DNA of 64,000 nt from Sarocladium kiliense. Its lineage: Eukaryota; Ascomycota; Sordariomycetes; Hypocreales; Sarocladiaceae. Shown here in pieces: positions 1 through 11,571 of the stretch. The notes under the pieces were generated by a model. It was not told the DNA's origin, made no database searches, and was given only the letters and a program-made list of their open reading frames with translations. The stretch spans positions 1-64,000 of the forward strand of contig JAUZTG010000011.1 in NCBI GenBank assembly GCA_030734395.1, written 5' to 3'. A program made the position numbers and the translations under genes. Position 1 is the first letter of the stretch, and every line of letters starts with the position of its first letter.

Positions 1-440
1 ATTTGTATTTTTTCTTATGTTATTGTTGAGTTATTTGCTTGAATTGATGCATGGTCGCGTTGGGGTGGCTCACTCGGTGACATGGCTCACTCGGTGTACA
101 AGTACGTTATATGGTTATATATCGTTTTTATTTTAGTAATCTAAGTTATGAAGCAATTATGGTTAGAAGAAAGAAGCAGTAACTGTGTTCATAGTACTAA
201 TTGATAAAGTAATTATGAGATTTAACTAATATAGGTATTAACTATATTAATTACAGTTATGTACTGTTGTAATTAGCAAATATGCTAATCAAATTACTAA
301 TTATTGTAGTGGAATAGTTGAATTTAAGTACCGCACTTGGTGTAGTTAACTAAGTAATACAGTTTACCGCTCTGAGTGGATGGAAGTATAATGTTATAAA
401 CGACAATAGTCCCTAACTTCTATTTCTTTTTGGTTTGAAC
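1..440. other. AT-rich gene-free stretch
   Basis: AT-rich sequence with short TAGTTA/AACTA-type words and no credible coding frame. No telomeric TTAGGG array is present, so proximity to a chromosome end is not shown. Confidence 0.6.
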
Positions 441-996
441 CAGGGTTGTGAATTTGAGTTGTAGTTAGTAGTTAGTAGTTAACTGACTACACTAACCAGG
501 GTTGTGAAAGTGAGTTGTAGTTAATTGCTAACTACTAACTACAACTCAAAATCACAACCCTGACTACGTACTAACTACTCAGTATTTATTTCCTATATAA
601 ATCTGCATTAAAAATAGTCAAATTACCTAATAGCTCTATTGATGGCTACTTTAAACAAGCTAAGAATTCTGCTTTTAGCTAGATATACTATTAATAGCTT
701 AGTTAGTTAACTTATAGACGTAGTAACTACTAACTCAATTAAACATAATTAGTATATTTTAGTAACTCAGTTTTACTAAGTTAGCTCAATTAGTAACTAC
801 TGTATGCTATCTACAGTTTGTTAGTAAATACAATAACTTACTACAGTTCTAATTAGGTAACTGTATTAGTTAGTAAATTCACTAACTAAAATTACTAACT
901 ACAGTAGTTACTAACAACTCTAGTTAGGAGTTACTACTAACTACAGTTGTTAGTAACTACAGTAGTTACTACGTTAGTAACTAATTCACAACCCTG
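441..996. mobile_element. hAT-like palindromic MITE, copy 1
   Basis: The left end CAGGGTTGTGAATT (441) and the right end AATTCACAACCCTG (ends 996) are inverted repeats. The flanks GTTTGAAC (433-440) and GTTTCAAC (997-1004) match at 7 of 8 positions, as expected for an 8-bp target duplication. The interior is made of GTAGTTAGTAGTTAGTAG-type words and their complements. It has no coding capacity and carries a smaller copy nested at 497-562. CAGGG ends plus 8-bp duplications are typical of hAT transposons; the assignment is by inference because no transposase is present. Confidence 0.8.
497..562. mobile_element. Nested 66-bp palindromic MITE, copy 2
   Basis: CAGGGTTGTGAAAGTGAG at the left is mirrored at the right, ending CACAACCCTG. 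The whole 66 bp is close to a palindrome with a small loop. It lies inside copy 1. No convincing duplication of the flanks is visible, so it may be an internally deleted or rearranged copy. Confidence 0.65.
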
Positions 997-1194
997 GTTT
1001 CAACCGCATCAGACGCGAAGCCAAATACTAGGTTATGAAGGAGCTATTACGAGTTGATAGCGTGAGGTATAAGAAAGAGTTCCATTATAGCGATACCTTA
1101 TAAAGTCAGTATGTAATTATTAGTAATTACTAATGACTGTAGTTAGTTATTTTGAGTAGTAGTGTTATTAACTAATGTAGGTAGTAGTTACTAC

Positions 1195-1545
1195 GAGGGT
1201 TATGAAATTAGCTCCTAAGTTAAACTCATTAAGTTTAATAACTCATAACTCAATGAGTTAAAAACTTATGATTAACTCATTTGAGTTAATAACTGAGTTA
1301 GTAACTTAATTAACTTATGAGTTAGCTTATGACTTATTTGACTTAATACTTAGTTATTAAGTTATTAACTTAATGAGTTAAAATAAGTTAATTAGTAACT
1401 TATAACTTATGAAGTTGGTATTTGCGTTAATAAAATCATTAAGTTAATGAGTTATGAGTTACTAATTAACTTATTGAGTTAGTAGGGGAGTTATTAAGCT
1501 ACTAACTCCATGAGTTCTTTATGAGTTACTGAAATCACAACCCTG
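1195..1545. mobile_element. hAT-like palindromic MITE, copy 3
   Basis: The left end GAGGGTTATGAAAT is a decayed form of the family end; the right end is AATCACAACCCTG. Flanks GTTACTAC (1187-1194) and GTTACTAT (1546-1553) match at 7 of 8 positions. The interior belongs to a second subfamily, built of AACTCAATGAGTT and TTAATAACTTA words in both orientations. Confidence 0.75.
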
Positions 1546-2369
1546 GTTACTATTAACTATAGTTGTTAGAACCGTAGTTAGTAACTAATTCACAAGCCTG
1601 GCACTTAATAGTTAACTATTAACTATATTAGTAAGTGTAGTCAAAAATATATATATCTTCCTATTCTCTATTCTGTATATCCTAAAGCTTATAACACTAT
1701 CAAGAATAATAATAGCCCATTATAATGGTTATAATAATTAACAGGGGCTATAGTTTATAGTAATTAATAATCATCTTAGCTTTAGTTAGCATATTTACGA
1801 ACTATAATAATTTGATGTAACTCGTGAATTAGGTTAATTACAACTCTAGTTCTAACATAAATTACTAACTACATCGTAGTACTAAGTACTATAAGAATTA
1901 ATCTGGCAAGCAATTTACAATCCTGAACTATAATACTACTATATTGAGATACCTATGCTTACTCAAAACGCCAACTAATTGTGAAATTCTCTACTAGAGA
2001 TAGCCTAGTCAGTAGTATCTCCTTGACTTTATAATAACTAAGCATATCTAAGATCAGTGAGTTTGATTAGCAAAATCACGCAGTGTAATAATTAGTAGTG
2101 ATATAAAGACACACACCCTGAGGGGTTAATATTTACATGTATGGCTCTATATACTGATTCCAGGTTTTTCAGTAATACTAAGCTCATTGCATAGTAGGAT
2201 AACTAATTATTAATTAATGTATTGATTACAATAGTTAATTGCCAACTACTAATTAAAATAGTTAGTAAATTCATTAACTAAAGTTACAAACTACTACTGC
2301 TAATCATAACTCAAACTCACAAGCCTACTAGTACATACCAGAACTGTAATTAATTACTCTAGTCATGTC
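1546..2369. other. AT-rich stretch with orphan MITE ends
   Basis: No coding frame. It holds isolated family ends without a clear partner: CACAAGCCTG at 1591-1600 and CACAAGCCTA at 2318-2327. These are probably remnants of older, mutated copies. Confidence 0.5.
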
Positions 2370-2992
2370 CAGGGTTGTGAACTGAGTTAGTAGTTAGTAG
2401 CACTGAATATAGTTACTACGTAGGTAGTGGTAGTTAGTAATTTTACTAACTACGTAGTTAGTTGTAGTTAGTAAATTTACTAACTACATTGAACTGAATT
2501 ACTCATTAATAACTACGTAGTTACTCAGTGAGTAACTCGGTATAATATAATCAATAAATTTTTTAACTAAGTTTCTACTTAGTTACTTTATTAAGTTATT
2601 ATATAGTTAAAAGTTAGTAAGTTTTACTAACTTACATAAGAAATATATTGTTAAAAATATAAGCATTTTAAAATTATATTCTTATTATATATAACTTATT
2701 TATTATTATAATAATAAATAAGTTATATATAATAAGAATATAATTTTAAAATGCTTATATTTTTAACAATATATTTCTTAAAGTTAGTAACTTACTAACT
2801 TTTAACTATATAATAATTATAAAGTAACTAAGTAGAAACTTAGTAAATTTATTGATTATATTATACCGAGTTACTCACTGAGTAACTATGTAGCTAGTTG
2901 TAGTTAATAAATTTACTAACTATATTGAACTAAGCTCCTTACTATGTACTTACTCATTTACTGACTACGTAGTTTCTAAAATCACAACCCTG
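2370..2992. mobile_element. Long foldback hAT-like element, copy 4
   Basis: The ends are CAGGGTTGTGAACT (2370) and its inverted partner ending CACAACCCTG (2992). Flanks GTCATGTC (2362-2369) and GTCATATC (2993-3000) differ by one G/A change. Almost the whole 623 bp is one inverted repeat: the AT-rich arm around 2590-2700 is repeated in reverse complement around 2705-2830, meeting near 2700 at a TTATTATTATAATAATAA centre. Arms of about 300 bp make this a foldback element rather than a simple short-TIR MITE. It would give a very long hairpin RNA if transcribed. Confidence 0.85.
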
Positions 2993-2999
2993 GTCATAT

Positions 3000-3110
3000 C
3001 AGAGTTGTGTAAATTCGAGTTGTAGTTAGTAGTTAGTAGTCAGTGGTTGACTGATTCACTAACTACACTACTATAGTAGTTACTATGGTAGTTACTAATT
3101 CACAAGCCTG
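3000..3110. mobile_element. Decayed MITE, copy 5
   Basis: The left end CAGAGTTGTGTAAATTCGAG and the right end AATTCACAAGCCTG are recognisable but mutated. The interior has the GTTGTAGTTAGTAGTTAG words of subfamily 1. The flanks show no clear 8-bp duplication; the copy abuts copy 4 directly. Confidence 0.55.
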
Positions 3111-3164
3111 GTGAGAACTGTAGTCAGTAAATCTCCTACCATAATTAACTAAAGTAGTATTTAA

Positions 3165-3337
3165 CAGGGTCGTGATTTTAGTGTCATTAAGTCACTTATT
3201 GAGTTTTTAACTCAAAGTTAATAAATTTACTAACTCGAGTACTAACTTAATAAGCTGATAATTTTACTAACTCATATATTAACTTATAAGTTATTAAACT
3301 CAATAAGTTCAACTCATAAGTTAATTTCATAACCCTA
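3165..3337. mobile_element. Short hAT-like MITE, copy 6
   Basis: The left end CAGGGTCGTGATTT and the right end TTTCATAACCCTA are a mutated inverted pair. Flanks GTATTTAA (3157-3164) and GTATTAAT (3338-3345) match at 6 of 8 positions. The interior carries subfamily-2 words (ACTCA...TGAGTT). Total length is 173 bp. Confidence 0.6.
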
Positions 3338-3903
3338 GTATTAATAGTTTTATATTAGCTATATTCTTATATACGTAGTATCAATTTATTAGCCTTAAAA
3401 GTATAGTCTCAAGTAGCCCACATTTAAATCTGTAGCTTAAAAATAGAACACTCCTAATGACGCTATTCTACTATATAACAATAGCTCCTAATTGTTTTCC
3501 TATAATCAGTATAGCTAACAGTAACTATATAAACTTCTTCTTTCTTATAATTGATAAATTCGAATAGCAAAGGATTAGTAACTCTTAAATATATAACTTA
3601 CTAAATTTACTAATTGAAGTAATTAACTTTAATAGTTAACAGTAAGTGCTAACTACACTAGTTAATAAATATACTAATAAAAGTTAGAGCTATTATAGTT
3701 ACTAGTACGAATTAGCTATAGTAATGAGTGTGCTCAGTAAAGGATAATAATATAACTACAGCTTGTTATTTAACCCTGCTTATAGTAAAGAGTTGTATTG
3801 TAGCTTGGAGTATTTAATAATTAGTATAGTTAGTCACTTGAAGTGGCAACTTTACTGATTACTCTAGCTAAGATTTATAATAACTAATAAGTATTATAGT
3901 GAT
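3338..3903. other. AT-rich gene-free stretch
   Basis: Low-complexity AT-rich DNA with scattered AACTAC and GTTAGT words. No coding frame or complete element is visible. Confidence 0.5.
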
Positions 3904-4314
3904 CAGGGTTGTGATTTTAGTAACTACGTAGTTAGTGAGTAACTCAGTAAGTAACTCGGTTCAATATAGTTAGTAAATTTACTAACTACAACTAACTACG
4001 TAGTTAGTAAGTTACGGATTAAAAAAGGTATATTATTAACAATAGGTATCTTAGAACTATATATTTACTATATATAACTTATTTACTATTATACTAATAA
4101 TAGCGTATCTAACCTTATTATGTCTATTTTTATTATCTTGCGTAGTTACGTCGTAGTTAGTAAAAAAAGAATACGTCTAACTACGTAGTTAGTAAAGATT
4201 AACTATGTTTAACTACGTAGTCAGTAAATATTGACTACGTTTCAGTACGTAGTTACTCACTGACGTAGTAACTACATTCAGTGCAACTAACTACGTACTC
4301 AGTTCACAAGCCTG
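3904..4314. mobile_element. hAT-like palindromic MITE, copy 7
   Basis: Begins CAGGGTTGTGATTTTAG and ends CACAAGCCTG. Flanks ATAGTGAT (3896-3903) and ATAATGAT (4315-4322) differ by a single G/A change. The interior has ACTACGTAGTTAGT words and ACTCAGTAAGTAACTC-like words as in copy 4, marking a third subfamily. Confidence 0.8.
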
Positions 4315-5506
4315 ATAATGATTGATTTCGTAACAAGTTTCAAAGGCCTGCTGTAACCTACTGCCAGTCTGAAATCGTAAAGTTGGTTTACTAATTATAA
4401 GAGTCAATAGTCAGTTTTCATTATTTTAGTAACTAACGTCAGTTGGCCATAGTTACTATATTCGAACTATGAAGTCACTCTACAATCGTGAACCGATCTG
4501 TGAAGATATGAATTTTACTAAACCAGTTACCTCTACATTGATTACTACTACGCTAATAGTACTAGCCCACTATAATGACCACTATAGCGCTGTAATCTTT
4601 CAATGGAGGACATATGGTTGTATTAATAGTACTCATTAGTACTAACCGGAAGCTACTAGAATTGGTAACGGATCTACTAATCAAAGAAGCTGTTAGTTAC
4701 GACTTTCATCAACTCAATTAGCACCACATTGGTCAGTCAAAAATACAATGTTTTCCTACTGAGAGCCATATTCAAAGAATTATCAATCAAAATAGTTATA
4801 TAAGTTTGATTTTGGTTTATTGTTGAGTTATCGGTTACTTGGTCAACATAATTACTAGCTCATTAAGCTTTTGAGTGAGTTCAACATCTATATTTACTGC
4901 TAATTTTACTAAGTAAAACATCAAGTTATCCAACGGTATTAACTTATTAAGTTCACATTCTCTAATAACTGTAGGCCCTATAACATAGTCATCAAGCGAA
5001 GCGTGACTGATATAACTATACTAGTCGTTATTAGCTCAACCCTATCTTTCTATATAGTGTAATACAGAGTGGCAAATGAGAGACTAAATTACTTCCTGTA
5101 ATAGTTGGTGTAAGACTCACTATAGGGCTATAAATAGGAATATCGCAGTTATACTCTTGAAAACACTAGAACTTAACTTTGTTGTAATTAATATGATGAA
5201 TGATAATTATATGAAACATACTGAAAATACATACTGAATCTTGGGCTTTAACTAGTCTAATGAGCAGTGTTATGACTTGAAGTCATCAAACACCGGAGTT
5301 AAAGTAATGACGAATTATCATAATTAGTAAAAATCCTAAATGAAACACCAATAAAGCGAACTTGCCTGATAATAGGAGACTTTTAGTTATATTAATTAAG
5401 GATATAATCACCATAGTCCACTGATTACTATAAATCATAATGTAGTAATCACAATCATTAGTTAATTTTAGTTATTATAATTAGTCAAGCTTAATACTTA
5501 CTGGGT
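4315..5506. other. AT-rich gene-free stretch
   Basis: About 1.2 kb of AT-rich sequence, somewhat less repetitive than its surroundings. No open frame of gene-like composition and no element ends could be found. Confidence 0.5.
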
Positions 5507-6003
5507 AAGGCTTGTGAATTAGCGACTGTAGTAACTAACAATTGTAGTTAGTAAATCTACTAACCAATCTTACTAACTACTGTAATTAGTAAGTTTGGGA
5601 CTTCAAGTTATCAACTATAGTAGTAAGTAGTTACTATGAACTTTAGTTTAGTATTTCTTATCATAACTATAATTAGTAGTTACTATCATAACTAGAGTTA
5701 ATAATATATAAATATTACTAAGATGTATAAGCCTTTTATATAATTTAAAACAGGCAACTGATAGAGGCCAAGGTTGAGTATATTTACAATTATAGCTTTA
5801 GTATTATAAGCCATTTTGTGTATATTAAAAACAGCCATTGGTCGATTGATTATAGGTAACATAATCAGTAGTAAATACACTACCCACACTACAACTATAG
5901 TTAGTTGACTACATAGCAACTAGTTACTATGATTACTAACTATTGCAGTTAGTAGTAACTAATAACTACAGTACTCTAACTACAACTCACTTTCACAACC
6001 CTG
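5507..6003. mobile_element. Probable hAT-like MITE, copy 8
   Basis: The right end, CTCACTTTCACAACCCTG (ends 6003), is an exact family end. The left end AAGGCTTGTGAATT is a mutated match. Possible flanking copies are CTGGGTAA (5501-5508) and CTAGGTAT (6004-6011), 6 of 8 matching, which would shift the true start slightly. A 73-codon frame on the minus strand inside it is composed of repeat words and is not a gene. Confidence 0.5.
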
Positions 6004-6328
6004 CTAGGTATTGTAAGTTTTTAAATAGTAAATCTACTGATTAAAGCTACTAAAACGTGTAGCTATTGGTTACTACAAAATATCAGAGTTACTGGATTAA
6101 TTGTACAAGTGTCACTTACTGTAGTTACCTAGCGTTACTATAGTTACCAAAGTAGTTACTACAAACTACAAACTACAAACTACAATAGTTGACAAATTTC
6201 GAAACCAAAGTCGCTAGCTACAAACCAGGGTTGTGAAAGTGAGATGTAATAGGTTTACGGACATACGCTACTTATATAATAGTCACTAAGCCAAGTCTAT
6301 TAATAATAGGTCTAAGCTATCTGATAAC

Positions 6329-6718
6329 CAGAGTTGAGATTTTGTAACTTATTGAGTTTTGAACTCATTGAGTTAGTAACTTAATAACTCAAGTACTAAC
6401 TCAATGAGTTAATCAGTAACTCAAGTTACCTATTTGGTGGGTTTTCTACAAAAAGGCTACAAGTCAATACATACTAACTAGTTATAAATAAAACTAACAG
6501 ATAGTTTGATTACTTATATACTAAAATGAGCGGTCTTAATAGAGATAGGTAATTAAATTAAATTTAAATCAATGAATAACTCATAACTCAATGAGTTAAA
6601 ATAAGTTAATTAGTAACTTATCTAATAACTTAATAAATTAATTAGTTACTAATTAAACCATAAGCTATGAGTTACTAAACTCAATAAGTTCAACTCATGA
6701 GTTAATTCTACAACCCTG
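6329..6718. mobile_element. hAT-like palindromic MITE, copy 9
   Basis: Begins CAGAGTTGAGATTTTG and ends TACAACCCTG. Flanks CTGATAAC (6321-6328) and CTAATAAC (6719-6726) differ by one G/A change. The interior is rich in subfamily-2 words (ACTCATTGAGTTAGTAAC). An orphan left end lies just upstream at 6226-6235. Confidence 0.75.
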
Positions 6719-7129
6719 CTAATAACTAGTTTTGAGGCCACAGCCTATATATGTTTGCTCAATACTTTGTTATTCAATAAACGTATGACTACTATACTAG
6801 TTGAAAGGGCCATAATCAATAATTACTAACAACTGCTATAAATAGTAACTCTAGTTTAGCAGCTTTACTAATTGTACAGTATATACTAGTCAATAACTAA
6901 TAACTATATTGCCTATACTTATAGCTATCATAGTTATTATTTACACCATTCTAGAAACCGATTCGCAACCCTACTGGAACTCCACTCCTCGTCACTAGGA
7001 TATGGCTTGAGATACTCGCTAAAGAAAATATTTATGACTATTAAGCATTTTCAGTAGTTATCAAAGCGTACTGTTCTGATTCTATTCTAATTTAGAGCTT
7101 ATACACTTGGGTCTAGATGTGAGTAATCT
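6719..7129. other. AT-rich gene-free stretch
   Basis: No coding frame, element end or structural RNA could be recognised. Confidence 0.5.
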
Positions 7130-7577
7130 CAGGGTTGTGAAATTGACTCATGAGTTAACCTCATTGAGTTTAGTAACTCATTTAAGTTAGCAGTTGAGTT
7201 GGTAAAATTATTAACTCATGAGTTAGGAGTTTCTAATTGAGTTAGAATTAACTCAATTGTAGCTTGTTCCTTTTAAACTAGCCATTTTTACTATATATTT
7301 AATAGTAAACAAATCTAATATATTAGTTATTATGAACACCTATTAGTACGTGTTTAGGTATAACCTGCATATTAAAATACTAATAATTAATTACCTTGAG
7401 TTATTAAATGAGTTACTAATTAAGTTAAAATTAACTCAATGAGTTAGTTTGAGTTAGTAGATTTATTAACTCATGAGTTAATTAGTAAGTCATAACTTAT
7501 TAAGTTAGTCAATTTACTCACTCTTTGAGTTAAAAACTGATCGAGCTACTCAATGAGCTACTAAAATCACAGCCCTG
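7130..7577. mobile_element. hAT-like palindromic MITE, copy 10
   Basis: Begins CAGGGTTGTGAAATTGACTC and ends ATCACAGCCCTG. A flanking duplication GTGAGTAA (7119-7126) / GTGAGTAT (7578-7585) is visible, but the left copy is separated from the element by three bases (TCT), suggesting a small insertion or imprecise end. The interior is of subfamily 2. Confidence 0.7.
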
Positions 7578-8207
7578 GTGAGTATTCCCTAGTAGCTTGT
7601 GTTTATAATCTAGAAGCCTACTGCCAATACATGTAGTTTCACTGGAAGCACTATTACCTTCACAATCAAGTCTCAAAAATATAAATATTCTGGTTTGTTC
7701 TGGTACCTAAACTAGTGACTAGTAGACTTCTCTAGCCAGTAGTAGCACGCTCGACGGTGACCACTTGACATACTCCTAATGTGTAGCGAACTTTCTCTTT
7801 ACTACAAGATTCTCGCTCATCTGCGCATTATCGACAAGGAAATATTCTCTTATCGACTGACTGACATTGATTACTGTCAAGGTTGTGAAGTCAGTTTATA
7901 GTAACTCTACTACAATTGACTAGCTGTAATAATTCTAATAATCAAACCCAGGGTTGTGATTTAACTTACTTATAAGTTAGTATTAACTGATTTACTTACT
8001 CATGAACTTACTTCATAAGTTACAAATATAGACTATGATAAATTAGTTCATAATGAAACTGAGAATTTAATAAAGTAATTAACATAAATATTTGGCAATT
8101 AACTTAGTGGGTTAAAAGCTCCTCCTCCGTCTACTTTGAAGAATAAAAGGGAAGTGAGTCATTAGAGTAATATTCCTCCATGCTATTACCTTCGAGCCAC
8201 CCCTAAC
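7578..8207. other. AT-rich stretch with one orphan MITE end
   Basis: Gene-free. A left end CAGGGTTGTGATTT lies at 7949-7962 with no matching right end before the next element begins, so this copy is probably truncated. Confidence 0.5.
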
Positions 8208-8625
8208 CAGGGTTGTGAATTAATTTACTAACAACTGTATTTTGTAAATTTGCTGCTCAAGTTACTAACCACACTTTGGCGATGAAAATAATAACTACAA
8301 TTATATATAAATACATATTTCAGCGCATATGAACCTATAATTCCATATTTTATAACCGTAAATAGCTTTGTATTAAATCTAAGTACTAACTATCTAAATT
8401 GTTAATAAGCTTAACATATTATAGAAATAGCTGTTAATCAATTAATTAGTATAATTTGTAATTACTATATTAATTATACTATTAATTATAGTTAATTAAT
8501 TTTATTAGTTTATAATTAGTAATTATAATAACTGATAAACTAATTATAGTAACTATTACTTACTACTAATTCAGTATAGTCAGTTAAGTACAGTAGTATA
8601 ATTACAACTGACTCTCACAACCCTG
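8208..8625. mobile_element. hAT-like MITE, copy 11
   Basis: Begins CAGGGTTGTGAATTAATT and ends CTCTCACAACCCTG. Flanks CCCCTAAC (8200-8207) and CCCCCAAC (8626-8633) match at 7 of 8 positions and are GC-rich, so the match is unlikely to be chance. The interior is AT-rich and less repetitive than in the other copies. Confidence 0.8.
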
Positions 8626-8800
8626 CCCCCAACTAGCATCTGAGTCAGGTCTGCCTTCTTTATATAGCTCCCTTCGTTATAGTAAGCTAGCAGCATATAA
8701 CCAGGGTTGTGGGTTAGTTACTTGATTAGTTATCACATTAGTTGCCACAAGCTAGAATACTAGTTAGTTTACCAATTCAAGTTAATAATTACTATAATTT

Positions 8801-8815
8801 AAACTAATGTTAGTA
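8801..8815 (+). repeat. LINE target-site duplication, left copy
   Basis: AAACTAATGTTAGTA, identical in all 15 bases to 11557-11571. It marks the 5' boundary of the LINE insertion. Confidence 0.9.
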
Positions 8816-11471
8816 CGCGGCTTCCAACGCTGCGGGACGGCACCGGGGGCACCGCGAGCACGCATGAAGAGAAAGCAAGAGTGCTTGCGGACCGCTTCTT
8901 CCCAAAGCCCTGGGCCGTAGCCCCATCAGGGGCACAACCAGACTAAGCCACGGCACATAGCATCCCAATCCCGCAGCGCATAAGCAGCGCAGATATGGCG
9001 ATAGCGCTAAAGGGTATTAAGCCCTAGAAAGCCATAAGGAACGATAATATCCCAGCGGGGTTCCTAATAGCTTGCGGCTCGTAGATCTACCACCTTATAA
9101 CAAGAATCGCCGACGCCTGCTTTAAGGCCAGCTATTTCCCATAGCGATACCGAAGCGCATGTATAATAGTTATCCCTAAGTTAAATAAACCTCTAGACGT
9201 AAGGCATATAATAAAGGGATAATGCCTGATCTTATTATTATATATAATTAGCAAGGTTATTAAAATAATCCTCACTAAGCGTATTATAAATATAACGGAG
9301 AAGTATAGCCTCCTCCTTAAAAGCTAAATAAGTAACCATAAAAAATAATTAATAGAATTAATACTCGCTATAATAATAAAAGGGATGTATACGGCGTGGG
9401 CCCGTAACGGGATTACCTCGCTTTTATAGCTAGATTTTACTAGGGCCTTTAATATTATTAATTACTATTACTTATTATATAACTTTTAATAAATAAGGCT
9501 CCCCTTCTAGGTTATATAACTTATTTATAGCTTTCTTAAGGCGTAAATAATATAACTCTGCTTTAATAATAAGACATCTATACCCTTCCCTATTCCATTA
9601 GGGGTCCCCTAAAGATCCCTGTTCTTCCTGATTCTCTTTATACTCTTTATTTTAGATTTATATAAAAAGCTATCCTCTTATAAGGGGATAATAATTATCA
9701 GCTTTACTAATAATATTAACTTACTCGCCTTTAGAAATAATGCTTAAATAATATAGCGCCGCCTCGAGGCCGCTTAAATAGTTTACTTTAAGTAAGCACT
9801 AAATAAGGAGATAACTTTTAAATTAAATAAGGCTAGCCTTATTTACTTTATTAAAGCTAGAATAGTTAAAACAGAGCGGGTATAGCTCAGAGTTATAATT
9901 ATTAAATTATAATAAGATACGTAGTTTTTAAGAGTCATCTTATAATATAAATTATTATAAGGATTATACCTAAGTAATTTAAAAGGTAAATTTAAATACT
10001 AATAACAGGCTCTTAGCATAATCATAGCGAGTATATAAGAAATCCAACTTATAAATGCTAGGCTTATCTATTCATAAGTTATCTAGATAATAATAACCTA
10101 TAGCGCCTCCTTTGTTTATATCCCGATTAAGCCTAGAGGGAGCCTGTATAGGATAATATGCTTACTTATTATAAAGTAGTACTAGGGCCTTTATATTATT
10201 ATAAAAGCCTATTAAGTAATACTAGGTCGCTTATTTAAGATAAAACTTATAGTCCCCTTGCTTAACTTATATATAAATAAGAGGTGCTAGAACTTTATAG
10301 CCAAGACCCTTTAATAAGGTAAGGCTATAATAATATTCAAAGCCAGTATAAAAGCAGCATAATAGATTACAAGACACCGCTACAGGAACGGCTATAAGCC
10401 GCTAACCTCCCGAAAACTAATAATAGAATTGCAGGAATAGGCCAGAGAGTAGCTATGCTACGGGGCTAATAAGAAGAAGCTGCGGGAATATATAATCTAG
10501 GAATAAGAAGACTAATAGTATAACTAGGCCTCTAGCCCAGCCACACACCAGCTATAAAGCAGGGCTATTACTATAAAGTTTAACCCTAGCTTTAGGATAT
10601 TACTTTTAAAAAAAAATACATTAACACCTCGCAAAATATAAGAGCTTGGTATTTATATAGCTATAAATGGGGTATATTAATCTAAGGTCATTCCTTTATA
10701 ATCGGGGCATCTCCATAGCGCCTACGCCATTCTGCCGATGCAGCAGCGGCGAGGAAATAGTCTATTATATTTTAGCTGAATATATACTTAGCCGAAATAG
10801 ACCCGCTTATATCCCCCTACAATCCCGACGCAATGCCATAGAAGCCTTATCATTACCTAGAGTAATAGGCATACTTATTAAATAGTTCCTTAAGGACTAT
10901 AAGCCTGAGCAGTTCTAGCTAGTAGTATCCCTTTAAGAGCAACGGCTCCCTTATAAATAAAACCCGCCGCGTATAAACAGCTCGCGAGCAGCGGGCCCGC
11001 GCCGAGCTAATCTAATCTAGCCAAATATCCTTATACTAGCATATACCCATAGCTACTCACTCTTATAATAATAACAGCATTGCCATAATAGCATAATAAT
11101 GCTACAGCATTCTCTCCGCGCTTCTCAATAGCTTACAAGGAGAAGTAATAAAGGCAGCGATAGCTATAATAACTTAGGCAAACTCCTATCTATTACCTTA
11201 GAGGCATAATAAAGGCATAGCATAAATACTAATATTCTTCTTCCTTATATTCCTTATTCTCTTATCTTTACTCCTCTCTTTTATCTTATATATAAGATAA
11301 GTCTAGCTATCACGCTAGTTTTTATAGCACTAAATCCCCAGGGGATACTATAATACCGCAGCGGCCACGTATATACTACGCACAGGGTTTTCATCCTATT
11401 TCATAAGGTTTTCCCCCGAGCTACTACAGATAGAGGCACCGCCCACCCTATAGGGGGTCAGCGGAGTATAA

Positions 11472-11556
<85 letters not shown>
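8816..11556 (+). mobile_element. RIP-degraded, 5'-truncated Tad1-like LINE
   Basis: This 2.74-kb non-LTR retrotransposon on the plus strand is bounded by a perfect 15-bp duplication. Conceptual reading gives broken reverse-transcriptase motifs: a motif-A relic DFTRAFN near 9433, a GVPxRS relic near 9601 in which the Gln codon is now TAA, and FTNN near 9703 where the family has F-A/V-D-D. A short frame at 10667-10885 keeps the C-terminal Cys-rich tail (CRCSSGEE...). The 5' endonuclease part is missing. The changes are mainly G to A and C to T, as RIP produces. It cannot be active. Confidence 0.85.
10667..10885 (+). pseudogene. LINE reverse-transcriptase C-terminal fragment
   Basis: A 72-codon open stretch within the LINE. 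It resembles the end of Tad1-type polyproteins: a Leu/Arg-rich segment, then CxC..GEE..., which in intact elements continues to a His and a Cys that bind zinc. Here those later residues are replaced (Tyr), consistent with decay. It is not an independent gene. Confidence 0.7.
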
Positions 11557-11558
<2 letters not shown>

Positions 11559-11559
11559 A
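11471..11559 (+). repeat. (AAAT)n tail of the LINE
   Basis: About 22 tandem copies of a 4-bp AAAT/ATAA unit running directly into the right-hand target duplication. Simple 3' tails of this kind end many LINEs. Its perfection contrasts with the decayed element body, suggesting replication slippage keeps it homogeneous. Confidence 0.9.
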
Positions 11560-11571
11560 CTAATGTTAGTA
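11557..11571 (+). repeat. LINE target-site duplication, right copy
   Basis: AAACTAATGTTAGTA, identical to 8801-8815. It overlaps the last bases of the AAAT tail. Confidence 0.9.

Noticed and set aside
1..440. Possible telomere at the window start
   Set aside because: No TTAGGG/CCCTAA array is present.
5698..5919. 73-codon frame on the minus strand in the AT-rich block
   Set aside because: Composed of repeat words inside a MITE; hydrophobic only because of AT-rich codons.
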